Shown here piece after piece: positions 43,848 through 52,637 of a DNA stretch of 64,000 nt. Every line of letters starts with the position of its first letter. The stretch's first letter is position 1. Origin of the DNA: Mariniphaga sp041686935 (GTDB lineage: Bacteria; Bacteroidota; Bacteroidia; Bacteroidales; Prolixibacteraceae); assembly GCA_041686935.1 (NCBI GenBank), contig JAWLCW010000027.1, positions 9,318 to 73,317 on the forward strand, written 5' to 3'. Made by a program: the position numbers and the translations under genes. The notes beneath the pieces are model-generated. The model did no database searches. It was not told the origin of the DNA and saw nothing but the letters and a program-made list of their open reading frames with translations.

Positions 43848-44861
43848 ATGAAGCAATTCAATGTTGGAATAGTTGGTTATAGTTGGGCAGCGGGCGCCCA
43901 TATCGAAGCGATTAACAACACTTCATATGCCCAGGTAACAGCCCTTTGTTCTTCCCGCAAACTCAATTCATCTGAAATAAGTGCAAAATATGGAGGAACT
44001 ATCAAGTGTTATACGGATTTAGATGAAATGTTAGCCGATTCCAATCTGCATGTAATCTCCATTTGCAGCTATCCTGCAAATCATGCAAAGCAAGCCATTA
44101 AGTCTGCCAAAGCGGGAAAACATCTGATAATAGAAAAACCAATTGCTCTGAATTGGGAAGACTGCCTCGCTGTGGAACAGGCAGTTAAAAAAAAAGGGGT
44201 AAAAACATGTGTATGTTTTGAATGTCGATTCTCGAGTCAACTTCTTACAATCAAGTCGATAATTGATCAAGGGATATTGGGTACGATACACTATGGAGAA
44301 GTAGACTATTATCATGGAATAGGCCCCTGGTATGGCCAGTTTCGCTGGAATATTAAAAAAGAAGAAGCAGGAAGTAGTCTGTTGTCTGCCGGGTGTCATG
44401 CTTTAGATGCTTTGTTATTGTGCATGGGCAGTGAGTTTGAAACAGTACAAAGCTATTCAACTTATTCTTTAAATAAGGATTTTGCGAAGTATGAATATCC
44501 TACCAGTTCTGTTTCCATTATAAAATTTAAGAATGGTTCTGTCGGTAAAGTAGCCTCTGTTATTGATTGCCTTCAACCTTACTATTTTCACTTTCACCTG
44601 ATTGGAAGTGAGGGGACTCTTCTCGATAATAAATTTTATTCTACAAAATTAGGCAGTTTGAATAAAAATAAGTGGAGCGAACTTTCTATGAAACTTCTCG
44701 ATTCCGGTGATGTAAGCGATCATCCCTATCAGGTTCAATTTGAAGCTTTTTATAAGGCAATTGATGAAAATAGAGAAATGCCTTTAACCAGTTTGGCTGA
44801 TGCACTAAAAACACATCAACTCATTTTTGCGGCTGACAAATCTGCTGATTTGAGTTCATAA
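43848..44861 (+). CDS. Cytoplasmic Gfo/Idh/MocA-family oxidoreductase
   Basis: A 337-residue protein without a leader. The NAD-binding start is FNVGIVGYSWAAGAHIEAI, then VISICSYPANHAKQAI and the conserved GKHLIIEKPIALNWEDC. The C-terminal domain has the usual beta sheet (SVSIIKFKNGSVGKVASV). The unusual GYSWAAGAHIEA in place of GxGxxG is seen in some sugar-dehydrogenase relatives. It follows the exported oxidoreductase by 43 bp and precedes the PIG-L deacetylase by 36 bp, so oxidation, epimerisation or keto-sugar formation on an N-acetylated sugar is plausible. Confidence 0.85.
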   Translation: MKQFNVGIVGYSWAAGAHIEAINNTSYAQVTALCSSRKLNSSEISAKYGGTIKCYTDLDEMLADSNLHVISICSYPANHAKQAIKSAKAGKHLIIEKPIALNWEDCLAVEQAVKKKGVKTCVCFECRFSSQLLTIKSIIDQGILGTIHYGEVDYYHGIGPWYGQFRWNIKKEEAGSSLLSAGCHALDALLLCMGSEFETVQSYSTYSLNKDFAKYEYPTSSVSIIKFKNGSVGKVASVIDCLQPYYFHFHLIGSEGTLLDNKFYSTKLGSLNKNKWSELSMKLLDSGDVSDHPYQVQFEAFYKAIDENREMPLTSLADALKTHQLIFAADKSADLSS

Positions 44862-44897
44862 AAAATTGAAAGATATATTAAGAGTGACAAATTTAAA

Positions 44898-45650
44898 ATG
44901 AGAAAAAAAGTTTTAGCAATTTTTGCCCACCCGGATGATGCAGAACTCATGTGTGCCGGAACCTTGTCCCTGTTAAAGAACCAAGGATGGGAAATTCATA
45001 TCGCCACTATGACGCCGGGTGATAAAGGTACGGCAGAGTTATCAAGAAAAGAAATAAGTTTAATCAGAAAGTCGGAAGCTCAAAAAGCTGCCGAATTAAT
45101 TGATGGGACTTACCACTGTCTTGAATTTGAGGATGCATACATCCTGTATGATCGTAAAACAATAAATGAAGCAACGGCGCTTATCCGGAAAATCAAGCCT
45201 GATATTGTTTTTACTGCAAGTCCTGATGATTATATGGTAGATCATGAAATGACAAGCATGATTGTACAAACGGCTTGTTTTGCCTGCGGGATTAAAAACA
45301 TGGAAGTACAGGAAGAAATTTACGAGCCAGTACCCTACCTGTATTATTGTGATGCCATGGAAGGAAAAAACAAACTGGGGAAGCCGCTGCAACCTGCAAT
45401 TTATGTAGATATTTCAGACGAAATGCCTGTAAAGGAAAAAATGTTGGCCTGTCATGAAAGCCAGCGAGACTGGTTGCTGAAACACCATAAAATGGATGAA
45501 TATATTCTTGCCATGAAACGATTTGCAGAAATAAGAGGAAAAGAAATCAAAACTCAATATGCAGAAGGATTCCGTCAACATTTGGGTCACGGATATCCGC
45601 AAAACAATATATTAAAAAAAATACTCGGCAAACAGGCGGTTGTAATATGA
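44898..45650 (+). CDS. PIG-L (LmbE-type) family deacetylase
   Basis: A 250-residue cytoplasmic protein of the PIG-L family of zinc-dependent N-acetyl-hexosamine deacetylases. The metal/catalytic motif is LAIFAHPDDAELMCAGTL (His-Pro-Asp-Asp), and the second conserved region is DYMVDHEMTSMIVQTA with the expected Asp/His. It would free the amino group of an N-acetylated sugar before the adjacent NagB-like protein acts. The Gfo/Idh - PIG-L - NagB order supports an amino-sugar route. Confidence 0.9.
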   Translation: MRKKVLAIFAHPDDAELMCAGTLSLLKNQGWEIHIATMTPGDKGTAELSRKEISLIRKSEAQKAAELIDGTYHCLEFEDAYILYDRKTINEATALIRKIKPDIVFTASPDDYMVDHEMTSMIVQTACFACGIKNMEVQEEIYEPVPYLYYCDAMEGKNKLGKPLQPAIYVDISDEMPVKEKMLACHESQRDWLLKHHKMDEYILAMKRFAEIRGKEIKTQYAEGFRQHLGHGYPQNNILKKILGKQAVVI

Positions 45651-45681
45651 AACTTATCAATAAATATAAAAAAAATACATT

Positions 45682-46614
45682 ATGGCACGAAAATTAAGTA
45701 TGCTGGCTCCTGACTGGTGGGACTTTACCACATTGGATGACGAATTATTAAATGATGTAGCGAACCTCTCACCTAAGGATTTATTGCAACTTTCAAGGTC
45801 CGGTTTTAAGGTTGTGTTTTACGATACATTGGAAGATTTTTATCTGGCTGAAGCCCTTGAATATATAACTTCATGGAAACAGGCAACAGAATCAAACCCG
45901 GTAGGTATTTGCGGACCTATTGGTCCAACAGAGCAATTGCCCTTAGTTGCCCGCCTGGTTAATGAATTAAAATTGGATTTAAAGAATGCCCATTTCTGGG
46001 GAATGGACGAATGGTACGTAGATGGAAAAGAAATAAGTCAGGACAGCCCTATTTCTTTTGAAAGGGCAGACAGAGAACTTTGTTTTAACCGGATTGATAA
46101 CAATCTCAGGATGCCTGAATCCAACCTGCACTTTCCGAAAGCCGATACCAGCAAATATATTAACAGCTGGGATAATGGAATTCGTTGTCTAGTCATGCAG
46201 GGAGGGCAAGGAGATGTAAAACACTGGGCTTTTAACGACCCGGTAAAAAGAGAAGGTCAGTATAAAGATGCCCCTCCTACACCAGAAGAGTTCAGGAAAT
46301 TATCAACACGTGTTGTTGATCTCCACCCGATAACCTGCATGCAAAATGCCCGGACAAGTGCCGGGGGTGTGATTGCTGGAATCCCTACAAAAGCGATTAC
46401 GGTAGGTCCCAAAGAAACCTGGAAGGCAGAAAAAATATCTATATGGCAGGCAGGTACACATGACAATCCTTTTGGCCAACGTATGACTGCACTAATGATT
46501 GGCAAAAAAATTATGGATTCTGCTGTGCCCATGTCATTACTGGCTGACCATCCCAATGTGCAATTTAACTATTACAGGGGAGGTTTGGGAGCTTGCGGTA
46601 CCGAAATGCATTGA
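45682..46614 (+). CDS. NagB-like glucosamine-6-phosphate deaminase/isomerase family protein with altered active site
   Basis: A 310-residue protein of the glucosamine-6-phosphate isomerase/6-phosphogluconolactonase superfamily. FWGMDEWYVDG matches the NagB region with the proton-transfer Asp (Asp109), and ITVGPKETWKAEKISIWQAG fits the late sheet. The ring-opening motif, normally DGHIAFNEP, reads GGQGDVKHWAFNDP here: His181 stays, but the triad Asp is Val179 by position and the Glu is Asp186. It is also longer than the usual 260-270 residues at the N-terminus. A different amino-sugar substrate, perhaps not phosphorylated at C6, is possible. It ends the amino-sugar module. Confidence 0.8.
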   Translation: MARKLSMLAPDWWDFTTLDDELLNDVANLSPKDLLQLSRSGFKVVFYDTLEDFYLAEALEYITSWKQATESNPVGICGPIGPTEQLPLVARLVNELKLDLKNAHFWGMDEWYVDGKEISQDSPISFERADRELCFNRIDNNLRMPESNLHFPKADTSKYINSWDNGIRCLVMQGGQGDVKHWAFNDPVKREGQYKDAPPTPEEFRKLSTRVVDLHPITCMQNARTSAGGVIAGIPTKAITVGPKETWKAEKISIWQAGTHDNPFGQRMTALMIGKKIMDSAVPMSLLADHPNVQFNYYRGGLGACGTEMH

Positions 46615-46987
46615 GCCGGCATTTATGACAAAACAAATTGAAGTAGCGGGAGTCGAATGTAGTTTGATGGATTAATTGTTCAACAACATTGCATTCACTT
46701 CCGGAACCTTTTCGAGATACATCTAAAAAAAGAGCGGCGACGGTGGTTTAACTCCCGGACAGCTTGTTTTTGCCGAAGAGTTTGAAAAGTTTTTCAATCA
46801 GAATTTCGAATCGGCAAAACAGGAAATTACACACGGCAAAGTATTCCTTCTACAAACTCCGTCTTGATAGATGACCCGCAGGCCCCTAACTTCACACCAT
46901 CCGAAAAATTATAAAACATAGTAGGATATTTGTGAAATATTCTATTCTATATTTGAGCTGGTATATAAACCCATTAATCAAGTTTCC
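46615..46987 (+). other. Spacer with a gene fragment between the amino-sugar module and the HU gene
   Basis: There is no complete gene. From 46727 to 46867 an open frame reads KKSGDGGLTPGQLVFAEEFE then KFFNQNFESAKQEITHGKVF and ends at TGA, with no start codon and a stop just before it. It looks like the C-terminal piece of a protein whose front is lost. The family is not recognised. The rest shows only short AT-rich sequence before the HU ribosome-binding region. Confidence 0.45.
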
Positions 46988-47260
46988 ATGACAAAAGATG
47001 AAGTTGCAACAGAAATTTCCAACCAAACAGGAGTAGAAAAATCAGTAGTGAAAAAAACATTGGAGGCCTTTATGCAAACTGTAAAATCTTCGGTTGTAAA
47101 TAATGAAAATGTTTATTTACGGGGGTTTGGCAGGTTTATAGTCAAAAGAAGGGCAGCAAAAACTGCCCGTAATATTTCAAAAAATACGGCCATCCAAATA
47201 CCAGCTCATAACATTCCGTTTTTCAAGCCAAGCAAGACATTTGCAATAATGGTAAAGTAA
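46988..47260 (+). CDS. HU/IHF-family DNA-binding protein
   Basis: A 90-residue histone-like protein. The N-terminal helices are MTKDEVATEISNQTGVEKS, and the beta arm carries VYLRGFGRFIVKRRAAKTARN, NTAIQIPAHNIPFFKPSKTF, matching the HU/IHF fold with the conserved GRNP-type arm altered to an IPAHN form. It bends DNA and helps chromosome compaction and recombination. It stands alone between two truncated gene remnants rather than with the sugar genes. Confidence 0.92.
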   Translation: MTKDEVATEISNQTGVEKSVVKKTLEAFMQTVKSSVVNNENVYLRGFGRFIVKRRAAKTARNISKNTAIQIPAHNIPFFKPSKTFAIMVK

Positions 47261-47311
47261 GAAGGATATTCCGGAGTAAGCTGACCCCTTTGTTCGATTA
47301 GCTCAACCTCA

Positions 47312-47407
47312 AACTGGAGCGACGGTGAAAATCATTTATGGATAAAGAAAAATTATTCAGGTCAGGTAAATAGTCAGCTGCATGAATTGAAGCATTCGGT
47401 GACTTGA
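47312..47407 (+). pseudogene. Orphan 3' end of the 149-aa hypothetical gene (copy 3)
   Basis: In-frame codons give NWSDGENHLWIKKNYS then GQVNSQLHELKHSVT and TGA, aligning without gaps to the last 31 residues of the 346-795 protein. The DNA after the stop is also similar (CATTCGGTGAC then TTGATTTAG, against CATAATTCAG at copy 1). No upstream part of the gene is present. It lies 270 bp before the GntR regulator of the sialic-acid-type locus. The rest of the gap (47408-47677) has one open frame without recognisable similarity, plus the operator. Confidence 0.7.
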
Positions 47408-47638
47408 TTTAGCGAACCACAGAGTGCGAAACCCGACAATTACAGGTTGTAGAGAAAGAGGTGCTCCGGTGGGCATTTAGCCCAGCGCGCCAATTCAATA
47501 ATGAGATTGACTTTTGGAGATGGTCTCAGTATAGATGCAATCACCAATTTAGAAAAATTCTGCAAGGTCATTTTCCTTATTCTTTCCATGAGCGAAAAAA
47601 ATCAAAAAAAATTTTGGATAATAAAAAATATTGTTTTA

Positions 47639-47653
47639 ATTTGTCCTACAAAT
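47639..47653. promoter_or_regulatory. Candidate operator of the second GntR-family regulator
   Basis: ATTTGT and ACAAAT form a perfect 6-bp inverted repeat around CCT, the FadR-type TTGTnnnACAA layout. It ends 24 bp before the regulator's ATG at 47678, a natural place for autorepression. Confidence 0.5.
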
Positions 47654-47677
47654 AGGTTTTATTCTAATAGACCAATA

Positions 47678-48388
47678 ATGAAAAACAGCCTACATACCAT
47701 AACCCTTGCCGACCAGGCAGAGGAAAAAATCATAGAGTACATCAAAAAGAACCATTTAACTCCCGGAGATTCACTTCCCAATGAGATGCAATTTTCTGAA
47801 ATGATGGGCATCAGCCGGAATGTAGTACGCGAAGCTATGAGCCGTTTGCGGATGTTGGGACTCATTCAATCCCGCACAAAAAGGGGAATTATTGTTACCG
47901 AACCTCCCCTGCTGAATGGCTTTAGTAAAGTACTCGACCCCCAGCTTTTAAGCATTAGTACCATTAAAGATATGATGGGCATGCGGCTTGCTCTTGAAAT
48001 TGGGATTACCGATTTTATTTTTGCCAACATTACCGATGAAGATATCAAGGAGCTGGATGAAATCGTTGCCCGACAGAAAGCGATCGGTATCAATAACCTT
48101 TCAATTGAGGATGAATTGAAATTTCATTTAAAAATCTATGAAATTGCAGGAAATCAATTTATTATGAAATTTCAGGAATTAATGCATCCTGTATTTGTTT
48201 TTTCAAAACAAAACTATGAACACTACTTTCAACCCATAAACAGCAAACTTTTGGAAGAAAAGAAAATTATTACACACGCAGATATTTGGGAAAAACTTAA
48301 AACCCGGGATTCTGAAGGGTACCGGAATGCCATGCGAATGCACCTGCAGCCATACTGGGAGTTTTTATATAACTATACAGATAAATAA
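47678..48388 (+). CDS. FadR-subfamily GntR regulator of the sialic-acid-type locus
   Basis: The frame is open from 47501, but the ATG at 47678 gives a normal 236-residue FadR-type protein, MKNSLHTITLADQAEEKIIEY, and lies just after the operator palindrome. The winged helix is LTPGDSLPNEMQFSEMMGISRNVVREAMSRLRMLGLIQ (in parts), with a wing ending TKRGIIVTEP. The FCD domain has metal-type residues in EDELKFHLKIYEIAGN, ITHADIWEKL and MRMHLQPYWEF. Its stop is 1 bp before the N-acetylneuraminate lyase start, so both are co-transcribed. Sialic acid or its lyase product is the likely effector. Confidence 0.88.
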   Translation: MKNSLHTITLADQAEEKIIEYIKKNHLTPGDSLPNEMQFSEMMGISRNVVREAMSRLRMLGLIQSRTKRGIIVTEPPLLNGFSKVLDPQLLSISTIKDMMGMRLALEIGITDFIFANITDEDIKELDEIVARQKAIGINNLSIEDELKFHLKIYEIAGNQFIMKFQELMHPVFVFSKQNYEHYFQPINSKLLEEKKIITHADIWEKLKTRDSEGYRNAMRMHLQPYWEFLYNYTDK

Positions 48389-48389
48389 T

Positions 48390-49313
48390 ATGGATATTCA
48401 AAAAATCAAAGGACTTATTGCCGCTCCGTTTACCCCTATGAACGAGGATGGCTCGATTAACACCGGTGTGATCCCGGATTATGCAGCTAAATTAAAAAAT
48501 GACAGATTGAGAGGGGTATTCATTTGTGGCACAACCGGCGAAGGTATGTTGATGACCTCTGAAGAGCGCATGGAAATGGCAGAAAAATGGATTCCCGAAC
48601 AAACTGAAGAATTCAAAGTCATTGTTCATGTTGGAACAACTTCATCAAAACAATCCCAAGAATTGGCAAAACATGCAGAACGAAACGGCGCATATGCAGT
48701 GGGATGCATGGGACCGCTGTTTTTACCACCTTCCGGTGTGGATGAATTGGTGGGATTTTGTGTAGAAGCGGCTTCGGGTTCACCTAATATCCCTTTTTAT
48801 TATTATCATATACCTTCCGTTTCAGGAATTAGAATCTCTATGGTTGAATTTATTCAAAAGGCAAAAGAGCAAATCCCCAATCTGGCCGGGATAAAATTTA
48901 CTGACAACAATTTTATGGATATGCAGCAATGCCTCAGATTAGATAATGGCAGATGGGATATTCTGCACGGCTACGACGAACAACTTCTGGCCGGACTGGC
49001 ATTTGGAGTTAAAGGAGCTGTAGGTAGCACCTACAATTTTATAGCGCCATTGTATTACGGCGTTATGGAAGATTTTGAAAATGGGAACCTGGATGCTGCC
49101 CGCGAAAAACAGGCAATTTCCATTCGGGTGGTGAAAATCCTAAACAGGTATGGTGGCGCTATAGCTGCAGGGAAAGCGTTGATGAAACAAGTTGGTGTGG
49201 ATTGCGGGCCTTGCAGGCTGCCAATAAAAAACCTGCAAGAAAAAAATTATGAAAATTTTGTGAATGAAATAGAAAGTATAGGTGTTTTAAAACCGGAAAA
49301 ATCCGGTGTATAG
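48390..49313 (+). CDS. nanA: N-acetylneuraminate lyase-type aldolase (DHDPS family)
   Basis: The ATG at 48390 gives 307 residues; an in-frame extension to 48327 overlaps the regulator and is rejected. The (beta/alpha)8 aldolase has GVFICGTTGEGMLMTSEER, the Tyr motif NIPFYYYHIPSVSG and the Schiff-base Lys169 in LAGIKFTDNNFMDMQQ. The YYHIPxxSG and GIKFT(D) pattern favours N-acetylneuraminate lyase over dihydrodipicolinate synthase. It would split sialic acid to N-acetylmannosamine and pyruvate in the cytoplasm, in line with the two sialidase-type genes at the end of the locus. A related 2-keto-3-deoxy acid substrate is possible. Confidence 0.82.
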   Translation: MDIQKIKGLIAAPFTPMNEDGSINTGVIPDYAAKLKNDRLRGVFICGTTGEGMLMTSEERMEMAEKWIPEQTEEFKVIVHVGTTSSKQSQELAKHAERNGAYAVGCMGPLFLPPSGVDELVGFCVEAASGSPNIPFYYYHIPSVSGIRISMVEFIQKAKEQIPNLAGIKFTDNNFMDMQQCLRLDNGRWDILHGYDEQLLAGLAFGVKGAVGSTYNFIAPLYYGVMEDFENGNLDAAREKQAISIRVVKILNRYGGAIAAGKALMKQVGVDCGPCRLPIKNLQEKNYENFVNEIESIGVLKPEKSGV

Positions 49314-49331
49314 TTTAGGTTAGTTAGATAA

Positions 49332-49360
49332 AAGGTCCCGCTCCTCAACAGCGGGACCTT
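49332..49360 (+). terminator. Hairpin after the lyase gene
   Basis: AAGGTCCCGCT and AGCGGGACCTT form a perfect 11-bp GC-rich stem with a 7-base loop. There is no long T-run after it, so it may act as a terminator on the other strand, an attenuator or an RNA-stability element between the regulator/lyase pair and SusC. Confidence 0.7.
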
Positions 49361-49419
49361 GAAAACTAATCCATTAAATGTATAATGAATTAAATTAATC
49401 TTAAAAAGTTTGCAAATCT

Positions 49420-52400
49420 ATGAAAAACTTCGAGAAAAATCGAAAAGTAACGCAAGGGAAACGGTGTATGTTAAGCCGAATTCTCATTGCACTGTTAGGT
49501 ATTCAACTCATTTTTGCGTTGAATGTTTACGGACAACAAACGGTAACAGTAAGCGGAACGGTTACCGATGCACAGGGGCAACCCTTGCCTGGAGCCACTG
49601 TAATGGAAGAAGGTACTACCAATGGAACCGTTACCAATAGTGACGGCGTTTTTACGATCAATGTATCTGGAAATGCTACATTGGTCTTCTCTTTTGTGGG
49701 GATGAGCACACAGAGAGTTCCGGTAAATTCCAGATCACAAATTGATATTCGGATGGAAGAAGAAACCATAGGAATGGAAGAGATTGTGGTAGTGGGTTAT
49801 GGTGAAATGTCAAGACGTAATCTTACAACTTCAATTTCAAGTGTAAAAGGAGAAGAATTACAATCTATTCCAATAAGTACTGTTGGAGAAGGATTGAAAG
49901 GCAAAATTCCCGGAGTACGAGTCCATCAGACCAATTTTACGCCTGGAGCTGAACCAACTTTCACAATTAGAGGTGGTTCATCAATACAAAAAAGTAATCA
50001 GCCATTGGTTCTTGTAGATGGGGTTGAAATATCTTTTAAAGATATTAATCCGAATGACATTGAGTCTATTGAAGTTCTTAAAGATGCTGCTTCTACATCA
50101 ATATATGGCTCAAGAGCATCAAATGGAGTTATTCTTGTTACAACAAGAAAAGGATCTGTTGGGGCACCAAAAATAATTTTTGAAGCAACAGTTGCATATC
50201 AGGAGCCAGAGCGATTTTATAAATTTCTGCCGGCAGCAGAAGAGATTTCTATAAAAAGAATAGCCACTGCAATTAGTCCCTACCCGCAAAGGAATCATAT
50301 TACAGGTTATCCACAAAGCTCAGGTAATACTGATAATAGTATATTTTCCACAAGATATTTAGCTGAGGGTGAAAGTGTGCCAGATGGGTATAAAAGCATG
50401 CTGGATCCACTTGATCCAAGTAAAACACTTATTTTTCAAGACAATGACTATACTAAATTAATAGCAGGCACATCAATGTGGCAAAAATATAATCTTGGGG
50501 TAAACGGGGGTACTGAAAATATAAGATATTCAGGTAGTATTGGATACATAAAGGATGATGGAGTAGCATTAGGTACCGGATACAAAAGATTAAATGCCAG
50601 ATTTAATACCGATATTCGAATTGCTGATAATTTAAGTTTTAGTTCTGGTATCAATTTCTCTGAAAGTTCAACAGATGAATATAGCAGTCAGCGTGATGTT
50701 ATCTCACGTGGTTTATATAGTGGTCCAACACAAAAAATGTATTGGGCTGATGGCAGACCCACACCAGGAGTAAATTCTTCCTCACCCAATCCCCTTTGGT
50801 ATACTTCTACAAGAACATATGATAATCTTGAACAGCGGTTTACTTTTAATTCTTCTCTTTCATATAATATTTCAGAGGGTTTAGTTGCAATTGTAACGGG
50901 TTCTATTTACCGACGAAATTATCAGGATGATTATTTTGAGTTAGCACATGAATTTAGTAGTGCTCGAAACGCAGAATCAAATTATAGGTATGGTCAAATT
51001 GCTACCTTCGAGCCCTATATAAATTATATAAAAAATATATTCAATGAAGATCATTCCTTAAATGTTACTGCAGGGTTATCTTATACAGAATTTAAAAATA
51101 AAAGTTTAAGTGCAGGAGCAAGAGGAGCTAGTACTGATAAAATACACACATTAAATGCAGCGCCTGATAAATATGATGCCACTACTTCAATAAATACAGA
51201 AGTTTTAGCTGGTACTTTTGGACGTTTATCATATAGTTACTTAAACAAGTATTTATTTTCGGCAACAATAAGGGCAGATGGCTCAAGCAGATTTCCTAAA
51301 GGTGAGCAGTGGGGCTATTTCCCTGGTATTTCATTGGGATGGATTATGAGCGAAGAACCTGTTTTTGAAAATTTAATTGACAATGTGGGTTTGTTAAAAT
51401 TAAGAGCAAGTTTGGGACAAACTGGAAACAACACCGTAGGCCTATATGATGCATTTGGAACATATGGGTCGACTTATAAGTATGATGGCACTGCAGGAAT
51501 TCGGCCTTCATCAATGCCAAATAGGGCTTTAACCTGGGAAACAACAACCCAGACAGATATAGGAATTGATTTAGCATTTTTAAACAATAGAATTGAAATA
51601 ATTTCAGATTATTTCAATAAGCATACTGAAGGTTTGATTTTTTCTGTTCCATTACCAAATACAGCAGGTTTTTCAAACGTTGAGCAAAATATTGGGAAAG
51701 TTAAATTTTATGGATTTGAATTTGAAGTTAAATCAAATAATATCAACACACGTGATTTTAACTGGAATTCTACCTTAAGTTGGAGTTTTGTAAAAAATAA
51801 AGTGTTAAAACTTCCTGATAATGGCAGAGACGGAAACCGAATAGGGGGATGGAACCTCCCTGATGGAACATCTTTTGGGGGAATTGCAGAAGGTGAACCT
51901 TTATACAGGATATTTGGCTATAAAGTCTCTCATATTTTGGAAACCCAGGAAGAGGCTGATGCAGCACATTATGATGAAATTGCAAGAGGATGGGATCCCG
52001 TAAGGCAAGAACGGAGGCCTGGCAGTAAAGCTGTAGGTATGTTTGAATGGATTGATAAAGATGGTAATGGAAGAATTAATGAAATAGATCAGTTTGAAGT
52101 TGGGAGAACAGCTCCTCATTCAACAGGGGGCCTTGGTAATATTTTCCAATATAAAAAATGGTCCTTAAATATCTATATGGATTATGCTATTGGCCATTCT
52201 ATTTACGATGAGAGCTGGCAAAGATTTTTGGGAAATACAATGAGCACCCAGGCACCCATTCCATATGAGGTTAAAAATTTTTGGACTCAACCGGGTGATG
52301 GCCCTTGGCCAAAATTTGTAGCAAACGATCTTGCTGATGGCGGAATGAACTTTCGAAGAAGCGATTTTATGGTACAAGACGCAAGTTATTTGTGCATAAG

Positions 52401-52614
52401 AAATATAACACTTCAATATACAATACCAGAAACCATGATAAAAAGATTTGGATTAAATGACCTTGCTCTTAATATTACAGGTAATAATTTACACTATTTT
52501 ACTGATGTGGAATATATTTCACCTGAAACGGGAACAGAATCAACCTATTCTCATGGTTATTTTCCTTATCCTCCAGTGAGAAGTTTTTCTATTGGTGTAA
52601 AAATTGGATTATAG
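49420..52614 (+). CDS. SusC/RagA TonB-dependent outer-membrane transporter (no STN domain)
   Basis: A 1064-residue transporter with a leader ending LIFALNVYGQQ. A carboxypeptidase-D-like domain (GTVTDAQGQPLPGATVMEEG), the SusC motif MEEIVVVGYGEMSRRNLTTS, the plug (DIESIEVLKDAASTSIYGSRASNGVI) and the barrel follow. It lacks the STN domain seen in the other SusC, which agrees with the absence of a sigma/anti-sigma pair here and with control by the GntR regulator. It should import sialylated, sulfated or phosphorylated oligosaccharide pieces produced by the downstream enzymes. Confidence 0.95.
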   Translation: MKNFEKNRKVTQGKRCMLSRILIALLGIQLIFALNVYGQQTVTVSGTVTDAQGQPLPGATVMEEGTTNGTVTNSDGVFTINVSGNATLVFSFVGMSTQRVPVNSRSQIDIRMEEETIGMEEIVVVGYGEMSRRNLTTSISSVKGEELQSIPISTVGEGLKGKIPGVRVHQTNFTPGAEPTFTIRGGSSIQKSNQPLVLVDGVEISFKDINPNDIESIEVLKDAASTSIYGSRASNGVILVTTRKGSVGAPKIIFEATVAYQEPERFYKFLPAAEEISIKRIATAISPYPQRNHITGYPQSSGNTDNSIFSTRYLAEGESVPDGYKSMLDPLDPSKTLIFQDNDYTKLIAGTSMWQKYNLGVNGGTENIRYSGSIGYIKDDGVALGTGYKRLNARFNTDIRIADNLSFSSGINFSESSTDEYSSQRDVISRGLYSGPTQKMYWADGRPTPGVNSSSPNPLWYTSTRTYDNLEQRFTFNSSLSYNISEGLVAIVTGSIYRRNYQDDYFELAHEFSSARNAESNYRYGQIATFEPYINYIKNIFNEDHSLNVTAGLSYTEFKNKSLSAGARGASTDKIHTLNAAPDKYDATTSINTEVLAGTFGRLSYSYLNKYLFSATIRADGSSRFPKGEQWGYFPGISLGWIMSEEPVFENLIDNVGLLKLRASLGQTGNNTVGLYDAFGTYGSTYKYDGTAGIRPSSMPNRALTWETTTQTDIGIDLAFLNNRIEIISDYFNKHTEGLIFSVPLPNTAGFSNVEQNIGKVKFYGFEFEVKSNNINTRDFNWNSTLSWSFVKNKVLKLPDNGRDGNRIGGWNLPDGTSFGGIAEGEPLYRIFGYKVSHILETQEEADAAHYDEIARGWDPVRQERRPGSKAVGMFEWIDKDGNGRINEIDQFEVGRTAPHSTGGLGNIFQYKKWSLNIYMDYAIGHSIYDESWQRFLGNTMSTQAPIPYEVKNFWTQPGDGPWPKFVANDLADGGMNFRRSDFMVQDASYLCIRNITLQYTIPETMIKRFGLNDLALNITGNNLHYFTDVEYISPETGTESTYSHGYFPYPPVRSFSIGVKIGL

Positions 52615-52637
52615 AATAAACTATAAAATAATTTAAA

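Noticed and set aside
47501..47677. Longer start for the second GntR regulator and an overlapping 64-codon frame at 47461
   Set aside because: The extension does not look like FadR-family sequence, and the ATG at 47678 follows the operator palindrome and gives the usual length.
48327..48389. Longer start for the N-acetylneuraminate lyase overlapping the regulator
   Set aside because: The ATG at 48390 gives the standard aldolase N-terminus one base after the regulator stop.
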